NCBI GenBank assembly: GCA_015494005.1
Contig: WGCB01000605.1
Coordinates: 1 to 9,408 of the forward strand
Origin: Caldilineaceae bacterium
GTDB lineage: Bacteria > Chloroflexota > Anaerolineae > Caldilineales > Caldilineaceae
DNA: 9,408 nucleotides
Direction: 5' to 3'
In this document: one piece after another, positions 1 through 4,822 of the stretch
Numbering within the stretch: position 1 is the first letter of the stretch
Layout of the letters: every line of letters begins with the position of its first letter
Translations under genes and position numbers: made by a program
The notes under the pieces: model-generated
The model's input: only the letters and a program-made list of their open reading frames with translations
Database searches by the model: none
What the model was told of the DNA's origin: nothing

Positions 1-170
1 GCTCCTCGCCCTGGCGGGTGAACATCTCCTCCCTTCCCCTTTCTGTCCCCAACCTGCTCTCCATCGGGGCGGTGTGACCGAGACCATCCTGGCATCCTCG
101 ATCCGAGTCCTCCTCTGCGGACGGACAGGCGCATCAAACGCCGCAATCTGAGGATGGCGCGAGCAGGAAC

Positions 171-217
171 GCCTCCTGTGCTGGACCGAGACGGCTGCCA
201 GGTCTGGCGCAGGAGGC
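171..217 (+). other. Long stem-loop, 17 bp
   Basis: GCCTCCTG at 171-178 pairs perfectly with CAGGAGGC at 210-217. The stem continues inward to 187/201, giving 17 pairs in total, three of them G-U when read as plus-strand RNA, and leaving a 13-nt loop. The G-U pairs would be A-C mismatches in RNA from the other strand, so any RNA function fits plus-strand transcription better. No T-run follows, so it is not a textbook intrinsic terminator. It could be a terminator or stability hairpin for an upstream gene, a leader structure, or part of a small RNA. The pairing is seen directly; the role is unknown. Confidence 0.6.
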
Positions 218-248
218 TTCTGCCGTGCGTACTCTGCAGAAGACGGCA
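217..248 (+). other. Mutually exclusive hairpin pairings
   Basis: CTTCTGC at 217-223 is complementary to GCAGAAG at 236-242 (7 bp). TGCCGT at 221-226 is complementary to ACGGCA at 243-248 (6 bp). The two pairings share bases 221-223, so only one can form at a time, and the first also shares base 217 with the preceding 17-bp stem. Such switching geometry is found in attenuators and regulatory RNAs, but short complementarities also arise by chance in GC-rich DNA. No known riboswitch consensus was recognised. Confidence 0.35.
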
Positions 249-260
249 AGGGTGTAGACG

Positions 261-292
261 AATGCACCGTGACAAAAATGCACTGTGATAAA
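261..292 (+). repeat. 16-bp tandem direct repeat at promoter
   Basis: Two directly adjacent 16-bp copies occupy 261-276 and 277-292. They differ at only two positions, both C in the first copy and T in the second. Each copy contains an odd palindrome CAC-N-GTG, so the two palindromes lie 16 bp apart. The second copy runs into the extended -10 element of the following acetyltransferase gene, the position of an operator that would block RNA polymerase. The repeat is seen directly; the operator role is inferred. Confidence 0.6.
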
Positions 293-294
293 AT
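286..294 (+). promoter_or_regulatory. Extended -10 promoter for GNAT gene
   Basis: TGATAAAAT at 286-294 fits an extended -10 element: TGn followed by TAAAAT, which matches TATAAT at five of six positions. GTGACA at 269-274 resembles a -35 box, but its 14-bp spacing is short, so recognition would rest on the TG extension. Transcription would start near 301, giving a leader of about 40 nt before the ATG at 343. This supports 343 over the upstream in-frame GTG at 304. Confidence 0.45.
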
Positions 295-342
295 GAGGGG
301 CGAGTGAGCTTTCCCACTGGCAACCCGCCCCAGGAGAGTGCC

Positions 343-1206
343 ATGCAGGTGATCACCTACCCCACCGCCGCGGGCTTTCTGGCCGCGACCCAGTCCTTCC
401 TGGAGGAAGACGAAGCGCTCCACAGCCTGGTCCTGGGTGTCTGCATGCACCTGGCCCGCAGACCCAAGCCACCCAAAGAGACGCCCTACCTGGCCGCGGT
501 CTGGCCGGGGGAAAGACCCACGCTGGCCGCCATGATGATCCCTCCTCGCAATCTGGTCCTGGCGCCCATGGCGGGGATGGATGAGCGGGCCCTGGTCGCA
601 CTGGCAGCGGATCTGCAGGCCGGTGAGTGGTCCGTGCCTGGCGTCCAGGCCCCCATCCCCACCGCCCGCCGCTTCGCGGAGATCTGGTGCGAACGGCAAG
701 GGTGCACGTCCCAGCGCATCCGCCACCTGGGCATCCTGGCCCTGGAGGAAGTGCTCCCGCCTCGACCCGCGTCCGGGCATTTGCGCCAGGCCACCCCAGC
801 GGATCTGCCCCTGGCCACCCGGTGGCTGATCGCCTTCCAGCAGGAGGCGCTGCCCGAGGAGAAAGAGAGCCCGGAGCAGCTGGCTGCGGCGATCCGGCAG
901 GTGGTGGAGTCGGGCCGCCTTTTCCTCTGGGAGGACCAGGAGCCGGTCTCCATGGTGGCCAAAAGCCGCCCCACCCGCCACGGCATCTCCATCAACATGG
1001 TCTACACGCCGCCCGAGCACCGGGGCAGGGGCTACGCGTCCAACGCTGTGGCCCAGCTGAGCCAGGCCCTGCTGGAGGAGGGCTACCGTTTCTGCACCCT
1101 CTTCGTGGACCTGGCCAACCCGGTCTCCACCAAGATCTACCGGGCCATCGGCTACCGCCCTGTGGCGGAGGTGGAGGTCTACCGGTTCGAGGCGCTAGGG
1201 GGCTAG
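343..1206 (+). CDS. GNAT family N-acetyltransferase (two-domain length)
   Basis: This is a predicted cytosolic acyl-CoA-dependent N-acetyltransferase of 287 residues; its substrate cannot be told from sequence. The C-terminal half (about residues 145-285) carries the GNAT fold. Its motif A includes HRGRGYAS at residues 226-233, the pyrophosphate-binding Q/R-x-x-G-x-G/A loop of acetyl-CoA, followed by a helix and an NPVSTKIYRAIGY segment typical of motif B. The N-terminal 140 residues are longer than a single GNAT domain needs and may be a degenerate second GNAT-like domain. ATG 343 was chosen because AGGAG at 332-336 sits 6 nt upstream. An in-frame GTG at 304 would add 13 residues but lies almost on the predicted transcription start. 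The gene's end overlaps the opposing GNAT gene by 12 bp. Family is sure; function is not. Confidence 0.9.
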   Translation: MQVITYPTAAGFLAATQSFLEEDEALHSLVLGVCMHLARRPKPPKETPYLAAVWPGERPTLAAMMIPPRNLVLAPMAGMDERALVALAADLQAGEWSVPGVQAPIPTARRFAEIWCERQGCTSQRIRHLGILALEEVLPPRPASGHLRQATPADLPLATRWLIAFQQEALPEEKESPEQLAAAIRQVVESGRLFLWEDQEPVSMVAKSRPTRHGISINMVYTPPEHRGRGYASNAVAQLSQALLEEGYRFCTLFVDLANPVSTKIYRAIGYRPVAEVEVYRFEALGG

Positions 1207-1761
1207 CCCGGCATCCGAGCGGCCGGACAGCTTCCTCGCTGCGGCTGCCGCGCTGGGCCAGGCGTAGGCCACTTCCAGGAGGGGAGCGTCGCCGATGGTG
1301 ATCTCCTGCTCCGCGATGGGGACGCCTCCCAGGGCCTGGTAGAAACCTCGGCTGGGGTTCTCCTTCAGCACCCAGACCACCACCGACTCCAGCCCGTGCT
1401 CAGCCAGCCAGCGGAAGGCCCGCTCCATGAGCCGGGAGCCCGCCCCTTTCCCCTGGTGGGCCGCCAGCACGTAGATGGCGTAGATCTCCCCTTCATAGCC
1501 CGGATGGCCGGGCACTTCCTCTCGCAGGGGCCCTCCGCTGACGAACCCGATCACCCCGGCCTGGGCCTCCTCGGCCACGAAGAGGCAGCCCTGTCGCTCC
1601 TCGTCCTGGAGAGCGCGGCGCCACATCCGGGCGCTCCGCTCCTGGGAGAGCTGGGCCAGGAACTCGTCGGGGACGATGCCGGCGTAGGTGGTGCGCCACG
1701 TGTCCACGTGGACTTTGGCGATGGCCTCCGCGTCCTCCAGCCGGGCAGGTCGAATCTCCAT
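1195..1761 (-). CDS. GNAT family N-acetyltransferase
   Basis: This is a single-domain acetyltransferase of 188 residues, close to the usual family length. It opens with IRPARLEDAEAIAKVHVDTW, the typical first strand and helix of GNAT enzymes. Motif A is HQGKGAGSRL at residues 102-111, with Q103, G104, G106 and G108 forming the acetyl-CoA pyrophosphate loop. NPSRGFYQALGG near residues 137-148 is motif B. The Ala-rich last 20 or so residues look non-conserved and include the 12-bp overlap with the converging GNAT gene. A perfect AAAGGAGG lies upstream (minus strand, 1779-1772), 10 nt from ATG 1761 and 7 nt from an adjacent in-frame GTG at 1764; either start is possible, and they differ by one residue. 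The acetylated substrate is unknown. It shows no close sequence similarity to its GNAT neighbour, so they are not a recent duplication. Confidence 0.92.
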   Translation of the reverse strand: MEIRPARLEDAEAIAKVHVDTWRTTYAGIVPDEFLAQLSQERSARMWRRALQDEERQGCLFVAEEAQAGVIGFVSGGPLREEVPGHPGYEGEIYAIYVLAAHQGKGAGSRLMERAFRWLAEHGLESVVVWVLKENPSRGFYQALGGVPIAEQEITIGDAPLLEVAYAWPSAAAAARKLSGRSDAGLAP

Positions 1762-1852
1762 CACGGCAATGCCTCCTTTCCCGCAAAGTCAAGCCGCGCC
1801 TCCCGGTCGGACCGGCTGAGGAGGGCCTGGCCGCTCTCATCTCCGCCCCTGG

Positions 1853-1881
1853 ATCATACCTGCTAGCCCCGGTTTGGGCAA
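1853..1881 (-). promoter_or_regulatory. Promoter for minus-strand GNAT gene
   Basis: On the minus strand, TTGCCC (1881-1876) and TATGAT (1858-1853) are separated by 17 bp. They match the sigma-70-type consensus at four and five of six positions. The expected start near 1846 gives a leader of about 85 nt. A short inverted repeat, CCGGT-CGG-ACCGG at 1803-1815, lies in this leader and could be an operator, though it is small. Confidence 0.5.
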
Positions 1882-1928
1882 CGAGTTTGCGCGTCGATGA
1901 CGTGCTCGGCCCGACGGGAAAACCCGAT

Positions 1929-1958
1929 TTGACACGATTTCGCCCGCCGTGTTAGAGT
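1929..1958 (+). promoter_or_regulatory. Promoter for kinase-regulator operon
   Basis: A perfect TTGACA at 1929-1934 is followed after 18 bp by TAGAGT at 1953-1958, four of six matches to the -10 consensus. Transcription would begin near 1965, only about 16 nt before the GTG at 1981. Together with the minus-strand promoter at 1853-1881 this makes a divergent control region of about 220 bp between the second GNAT gene and the kinase. Confidence 0.5.
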
Positions 1959-1965
1959 CGCGCCC

Positions 1966-1973
1966 AGGTGATC
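1966..1973 (+). promoter_or_regulatory. Ribosome binding site that sets kinase start
   Basis: AGGTGATC is fully complementary to the GAUCACCU portion of the usual bacterial 16S rRNA 3' end, and ends 7 nt before GTG 1981. The alternative in-frame ATG codons at 2020 and 2038 have no Shine-Dalgarno-like sequence before them. This favours the GTG start. Confidence 0.45.
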
Positions 1974-1980
1974 CCCCGCA

Positions 1981-3660
1981 GTGCCCCACCCCCTCCGGCC
2001 GTTCCGTCGACTTCTGCCCATGCCGGCACAGACCACCATGACACGCTCTTCCCAGCTTTCCGCCCCGAACCAGGCCCTGGACGCAGAGGCCTTCATCCGC
2101 CAGCACCTCTCGGACAGCATCATCGACCACGTGAACGTCTGGCTCAACGTCCACGACAACGATCTGCGCATCGTCTACTGGAACAAGGCAGCCGAGGAGA
2201 TCAGCGGCTACTCCCGAGAGGAGGTGCTGGGACACAGCAAGATCTGGGAGTGGCTCTACCCGGATGAGGCGTACCGGAACACAGCCCAGAATCGAGCCTA
2301 CCGCATCGTCCGCAAGAACGAAAACCTGAGCTATTTCGAACGGGAGATCCGCTGCAAGAACGGCGAACGGCGCACCATCCTCTGGAACTCTCGCAGCCTC
2401 AAGGACGAGCAGGGAACCATCTACGGCGCCATCACCTTCGGCTACGACATCACCGAGCGCAAGCAGGCCGAGGAGGCCCTGAAGAAGGCCCACGACGAGC
2501 TGGCTGTCCTCTACGACGTGGCCTCGGTGGCCAGTGAATCCATCGACCTGGACACCATCCTGAACAGCTCTCTGGACCGGGTCCTGCCCACCATGCACAG
2601 CCCCAAAGGCGCCATCCACCTCTGGGACGAGAGCACCCGCATGCTTCGCCTGGCCGCCCACCGGGGCCTGCCCCCCTCCGCCGTGGCCCAGCTGAATTTC
2701 ATCTCCTCCGGCCACGACCTCATCGGCCAGGTCTTCCAGCAGGGCACTCCCCTGGCCGTCTCCAACCTGGGCGACGTGCTGCGGATCCGGTCCCCACTGA
2801 CCCAGGTGCTCCACACCTACCTGGGCGCGCCCCTGCGGGCCAAGGGCAAGGTGCTGGGCGTGATCAGCATCCTGGGCAAAGCCAGCCACCAGTTCCGCCC
2901 GGAGCAGATCTCCCTCCTCACCTCCATCGCCCACCAGATCGGCGTGGCGGTGGAGAACGCCCGGCTCTACCAGGAGGCCGGCCAGCTGGCGGTGATGGAG
3001 GAGCGCCGCCGCCTGGCCCGGGACCTGCACGACTCGGTCACCCAGTCCCTCTTCAGCCTGACCCTCTTCGCGGAGGCCGGGCAGCGCCTGTTGCGCAGTG
3101 GCCAGCTGGCGGTGGCGGAGGAGCACCTGGCCTGGCTGAGCCAGACGGCCCGGGATGCGCTCAAGGAGATGCGGTTGCTGGTCTACGAGCTGCGACCGGT
3201 GGCCCTCCAGGAGAGCGGCGGGCTGGTCATGGCCATCCAGCAGCGGCTGGACGCGGTGGAGCGCCGGGCCGGGATCAAGGCCCAGCTCATCGTGGACCGG
3301 CCCATCACCCTGCCTCCCCACGTGGAGGAAGGCCTCTACCGCATCATCCAGGAGGCCCTGAACAACGCTCTGAAGCACGCCATGGCCGACGCGGTGAGCG
3401 TGCGCTTTCACCTGGAAGGGCGGGGAGCGAGCGGACGGACAGAGGGGCAGCCGATCGACGGCTGCGTCACGGTGACGATCGAGGACAACGGCCAGGGTTT
3501 CGACTGCCATGCAGCCAGGGAGCGGGGTGGCATGGGGCTGATCAGCATGCACGAACGGGCCGCCAAGATGGGCGGCGAGTTGACCCTCATTTCCCGGCCG
3601 GGCCAGGGCACACGTGTGGTGGTCTCCGTCCCTTTCCGGCAAGCCCGCCGGTCGGGATGA
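1981..3660 (+). CDS. PAS-GAF sensor histidine kinase, HisKA_3 (NarL-partner) type
   Basis: This is a soluble two-component sensor kinase of 559 residues, with no signal peptide or membrane helix, so it should read an intracellular cue. Domains in order: PAS with its PAC tail at about 42-160 (ending GYDITERKQAEEAL), GAF at about 185-328, HisKA_3 dimerisation domain at about 335-400, and HATPase_c at about 450-555. The phosphorylated histidine is H350 in RDLHDSVTQSLFSL. The N-box is QEALNNALKH (N461, N462), the G1 box DNGQGFD (502-508) and the G2 region GGMGLISMHERA (from 516). This layout is the one that pairs with NarL/FixJ regulators, and such a regulator follows 20 nt downstream. The GAF domain may bind a small molecule, or haem or a cluster as in DevS or NreB relatives, but no cofactor-binding motif is evident. 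GTG 1981 is preferred; ATG 2020 or 2038 would trim only the unstructured N-terminus. Confidence 0.95.
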   Translation: MPHPLRPFRRLLPMPAQTTMTRSSQLSAPNQALDAEAFIRQHLSDSIIDHVNVWLNVHDNDLRIVYWNKAAEEISGYSREEVLGHSKIWEWLYPDEAYRNTAQNRAYRIVRKNENLSYFEREIRCKNGERRTILWNSRSLKDEQGTIYGAITFGYDITERKQAEEALKKAHDELAVLYDVASVASESIDLDTILNSSLDRVLPTMHSPKGAIHLWDESTRMLRLAAHRGLPPSAVAQLNFISSGHDLIGQVFQQGTPLAVSNLGDVLRIRSPLTQVLHTYLGAPLRAKGKVLGVISILGKASHQFRPEQISLLTSIAHQIGVAVENARLYQEAGQLAVMEERRRLARDLHDSVTQSLFSLTLFAEAGQRLLRSGQLAVAEEHLAWLSQTARDALKEMRLLVYELRPVALQESGGLVMAIQQRLDAVERRAGIKAQLIVDRPITLPPHVEEGLYRIIQEALNNALKHAMADAVSVRFHLEGRGASGRTEGQPIDGCVTVTIEDNGQGFDCHAARERGGMGLISMHERAAKMGGELTLISRPGQGTRVVVSVPFRQARRSG

Positions 3661-3680
3661 GCTGACAGGGAGGAACGAGC

Positions 3681-4346
3681 ATGGCACCCACACAGGAACC
3701 CATCCGCATCCTGGTGGTGGACGACCACACGGTGGTGCGCAAGGGACTTCAGGCCCTGATCGCCACCGAGCCGGGCATGGTGATGGTGGGGGAGGCCGCC
3801 ACGGGCCAGGAGGCGGTGGAGCTGGCCCGTCGCCTGCAGCCCGACGTGGTCCTGGTGGACCTGGTCATGCCGGTCATGGACGGCATCCAGGCCATCGCGG
3901 CCATCACCCGGGCCCACCCCCGCATCCGCATCCTGGCCCTGACCAGCTTCGCGGAGGAGGACAAGGTCTACCCGGCCATCAAGGCGGGGGCCCTGGGCTA
4001 CCTCCTCAAGGACGCCTCGCCGGAGCAGCTGCTCCAGGCCATCCGGGATGTCTACCGGGGCGTCCCCACCCTGGACTCGTCCCTGGCCTTCAAGCTGATC
4101 CAGGAGATCCAGCGGCCCACGGAGCTCCCCATGAGCCCGGAGCCCCTCTCCGAGCGGGAGGTGGAGGTCCTGCGGCTGGTGGCCCAGGGGCTGAGCAATC
4201 AGGAGATCGCCGACCGCCTCTGCATCAGCGAGCGGACCGTCCGCAACCACGTGGGCAACATCCTCAACAAGCTGCATCTGGCCAACCGCACCCAGGCCGC
4301 CCTCTACGCCCTGCGCCAGGGCATCGCCTCCTTGGACGCGCCCTGA
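3681..4346 (+). CDS. NarL/FixJ family response regulator
   Basis: This is a DNA-binding response regulator of 221 residues, the normal length for the family. The receiver domain (residues 8-125) has the acidic pair D14/D15, the phosphoacceptor D60 in VLVDLVMP, switch residue T88 and K110 in GYLLKDA. After a linker, the LuxR-type helix-turn-helix begins at LSEREVEVLRL (from L156), continues with GLSNQEIADRL and SERTVRNHV, and ends near residue 200. The start is fixed by AGGGAGGA at 3667-3674, 6 nt before the ATG. The gene lies 20 nt after the kinase stop, so the two are almost certainly co-transcribed and form one phosphorelay with the kinase's H350 as donor. All catalytic residues are present. 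Its target promoters are unknown; candidates here are the operon's own promoter and the ABC importer promoter downstream. Confidence 0.96.
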   Translation: MAPTQEPIRILVVDDHTVVRKGLQALIATEPGMVMVGEAATGQEAVELARRLQPDVVLVDLVMPVMDGIQAIAAITRAHPRIRILALTSFAEEDKVYPAIKAGALGYLLKDASPEQLLQAIRDVYRGVPTLDSSLAFKLIQEIQRPTELPMSPEPLSEREVEVLRLVAQGLSNQEIADRLCISERTVRNHVGNILNKLHLANRTQAALYALRQGIASLDAP

Positions 4347-4393
4347 TCTCCTGACGTTTTCCCGATCCCCGTTGGTACTTTTGTCCTGCCAGG

Positions 4394-4415
4394 CCCGCTT
4401 CCCAGCGGGTCTTTT
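4394..4415 (+). terminator. Candidate intrinsic terminator of kinase-regulator operon
   Basis: CCCGC at 4394-4398 pairs with GCGGG at 4405-4409 across a 6-nt loop, with one more possible G-U pair outside, and a C plus four T follow (4411-4415). An outer pairing of CCAGG (4389-4393) with CCTGG (4418-4422) is also possible. The stem is short and the T-run only four long, so termination may be partial. Its position 48 nt after the regulator stop suits the role. Confidence 0.45.
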
Positions 4416-4444
4416 GACCTGGGCGCGGACGGGTCTTTGGATCG

Positions 4445-4473
4445 ATGCCAGGCCCGGGAAACTGGGCTATAGT
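4445..4473 (+). promoter_or_regulatory. Promoter for ABC importer operon
   Basis: ATGCCA at 4445-4450 (four of six matches to TTGACA) and TATAGT at 4468-4473 (five of six to TATAAT) are separated by exactly 17 bp. It is the best-spaced pair I found between the terminator candidate and the lipoprotein gene. Start would fall near 4480. Confidence 0.45.
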
Positions 4474-4487
4474 TGGGGTATCCCCGA
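4473..4487 (+). promoter_or_regulatory. Dyad at predicted transcription start, possible operator
   Basis: GGGG (4475-4478) and CCCC (4482-4485) flank a 3-base centre. The symmetry extends by a T-G wobble at 4474/4486 and a T-A pair at 4473/4487. It abuts the -10 box and covers the expected start site, where a repressor would exclude polymerase. It could equally be the first small hairpin of the leader RNA. The symmetry is seen; the function is inferred. Confidence 0.3.
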
Positions 4488-4489
4488 AG

Positions 4490-4552
4490 GATCCAATGAG
4501 CGATCCGCCTGACAACCGATCCGCGCTCTCGGGATCGCCCCCTCTTCCGATC
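4490..4552 (+). repeat. Regularly spaced GATC motifs
   Basis: GATC occurs at 4490, 4502, 4518, 4533 and 4549, the last four at intervals of 16, 15 and 16 bases. Three sit in a longer match, CGATCCGC at 4501-4508 and 4517-4524 and CGATCCCT at 4548-4555, and 4531-4537 is the inverted form GGGATCG. Ten GATC sites fall within 4345-4647, where about one would be expected by chance. They could be repeated regulator sites or methylation targets; no function is established. Confidence 0.4.
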
Positions 4553-4582
4553 CCTTTCCCGCTTCTACACCGACGTAGATCC

Positions 4583-4612
4583 TCCATGGACGCAGATTCC
4601 ATGGACGCAGAG
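4583..4612 (+). repeat. 15-bp tandem repeat, two copies
   Basis: TCCATGGACGCAGAT at 4583-4597 is followed immediately by a copy differing only in the last base (4598-4612). It lies in the untranslated leader of the importer. A unit length divisible by three would keep a reading frame, but no gene is credible here. It may have arisen by replication slippage. Confidence 0.6.
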
Positions 4613-4623
4613 ACGCTGGCCAT

Positions 4624-4681
4624 GATGGCCGGTCCTGGGCCTGGATCCCAGTGGCGCCATCGGGGTCGGCTTTTGGCCATC
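4624..4681 (+). other. Alternative stem pairings in importer leader
   Basis: GATGGC at 4624-4629 can pair with GCCATC at 4656-4661, enclosing an inner stem CTGGG (4635-4639) with CCCAG (4647-4651). The same left arm, extended to GATGGCC (4624-4630), can instead pair over 7 bp with GGCCATC at 4675-4681, just after a TTTT at 4671-4674. The two states exclude each other. This resembles a switch, but it matches no known riboswitch and could be chance in GC-rich sequence. Confidence 0.25.
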
Positions 4682-4822
4682 ACACCCGGTTTCCCCCGCT
4701 CGGTTTCTCCCGTCTGGTTCCCCCTCGGACCCTTGTCCCAAGCCCGTCGGCATTGTCGCGAGTGCCTGTCCACCCACGTTTGCCTGAGAGTCCCAAGAAC
4801 CTTATCCGAGAGGAGGCCTTCC

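Larger units (their letters stand above)
1..342. other. Gene-free upstream stretch, structured
   Basis: No complete gene is visible here. Reading forward from base 3, an open frame runs to a TGA at 75-77 and would give about 24 residues ending in LLSIGAV, which could be the tail of a gene entering from the left. In the opposite direction an ATG at 25-23, just after a purine-rich GGGAGGAG, could begin a leftward gene of which only about eight codons are visible; its Shine-Dalgarno core would be unusually close to the ATG. Neither can be confirmed. The rest holds a long hairpin (171-217), competing pairings (217-248), a tandem repeat (261-292) and an extended -10 promoter (286-294), each listed separately. 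Confidence 0.5.
4347..4822. other. 476-base intergenic leader region
   Basis: No convincing gene lies between the response regulator and the ABC importer. A reading frame is open in phase with the lipoprotein gene from 4445 to 4822. Its translation is Pro/Arg/Ser-rich with no family features and would bury the signal peptide 126 residues deep, so it is treated as non-coding. The stretch holds a terminator candidate, a promoter, a dyad at the predicted start site, spaced GATC motifs, a 15-bp tandem repeat and alternative stem pairings. With a start near 4480 the transporter mRNA would have an unusually long leader of about 340 nt. Confidence 0.6.

Noticed and set aside
304..342. GTG start at 304 for the first GNAT gene
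   Set aside because: It lies only a few bases after the predicted transcription start and has no ribosome site, whereas ATG 343 has AGGAG at proper spacing.
1680..1725. Repeated CACGTG sites near 1697-1713
   Set aside because: They lie inside the confident minus-strand GNAT coding sequence and are explained by its codons.
1837..3693. 618-residue open frame on the minus strand opposite the sensor kinase
   Set aside because: It is the antisense of a gene with intact PAS, GAF, HisKA_3 and HATPase motifs. Its translation is rich in His, Gly, Val and Leu with no family features, as expected where codon third positions are GC-rich.
4782..4806. TGAGA followed by GAACCTTATC, recalling TPP riboswitch core fragments
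   Set aside because: The other conserved TPP elements and pairing arms are absent, and the fragments are short enough to be chance.
4445..4822. 126-residue N-terminal extension of the substrate-binding lipoprotein
   Set aside because: It has no family features. The internal ATG 4823 has a perfect AGGAGG site and starts a canonical lipoprotein signal peptide, which must be N-terminal to work.
4801..4822. Resemblance of CTTATCCGAGAGGAGG to the 5' part of a SAM-I (S-box) riboswitch
   Set aside because: The similarity ends at the ribosome binding site of the lipoprotein gene. None of the later conserved S-box helices or the terminator/antiterminator can fit before the start codon.
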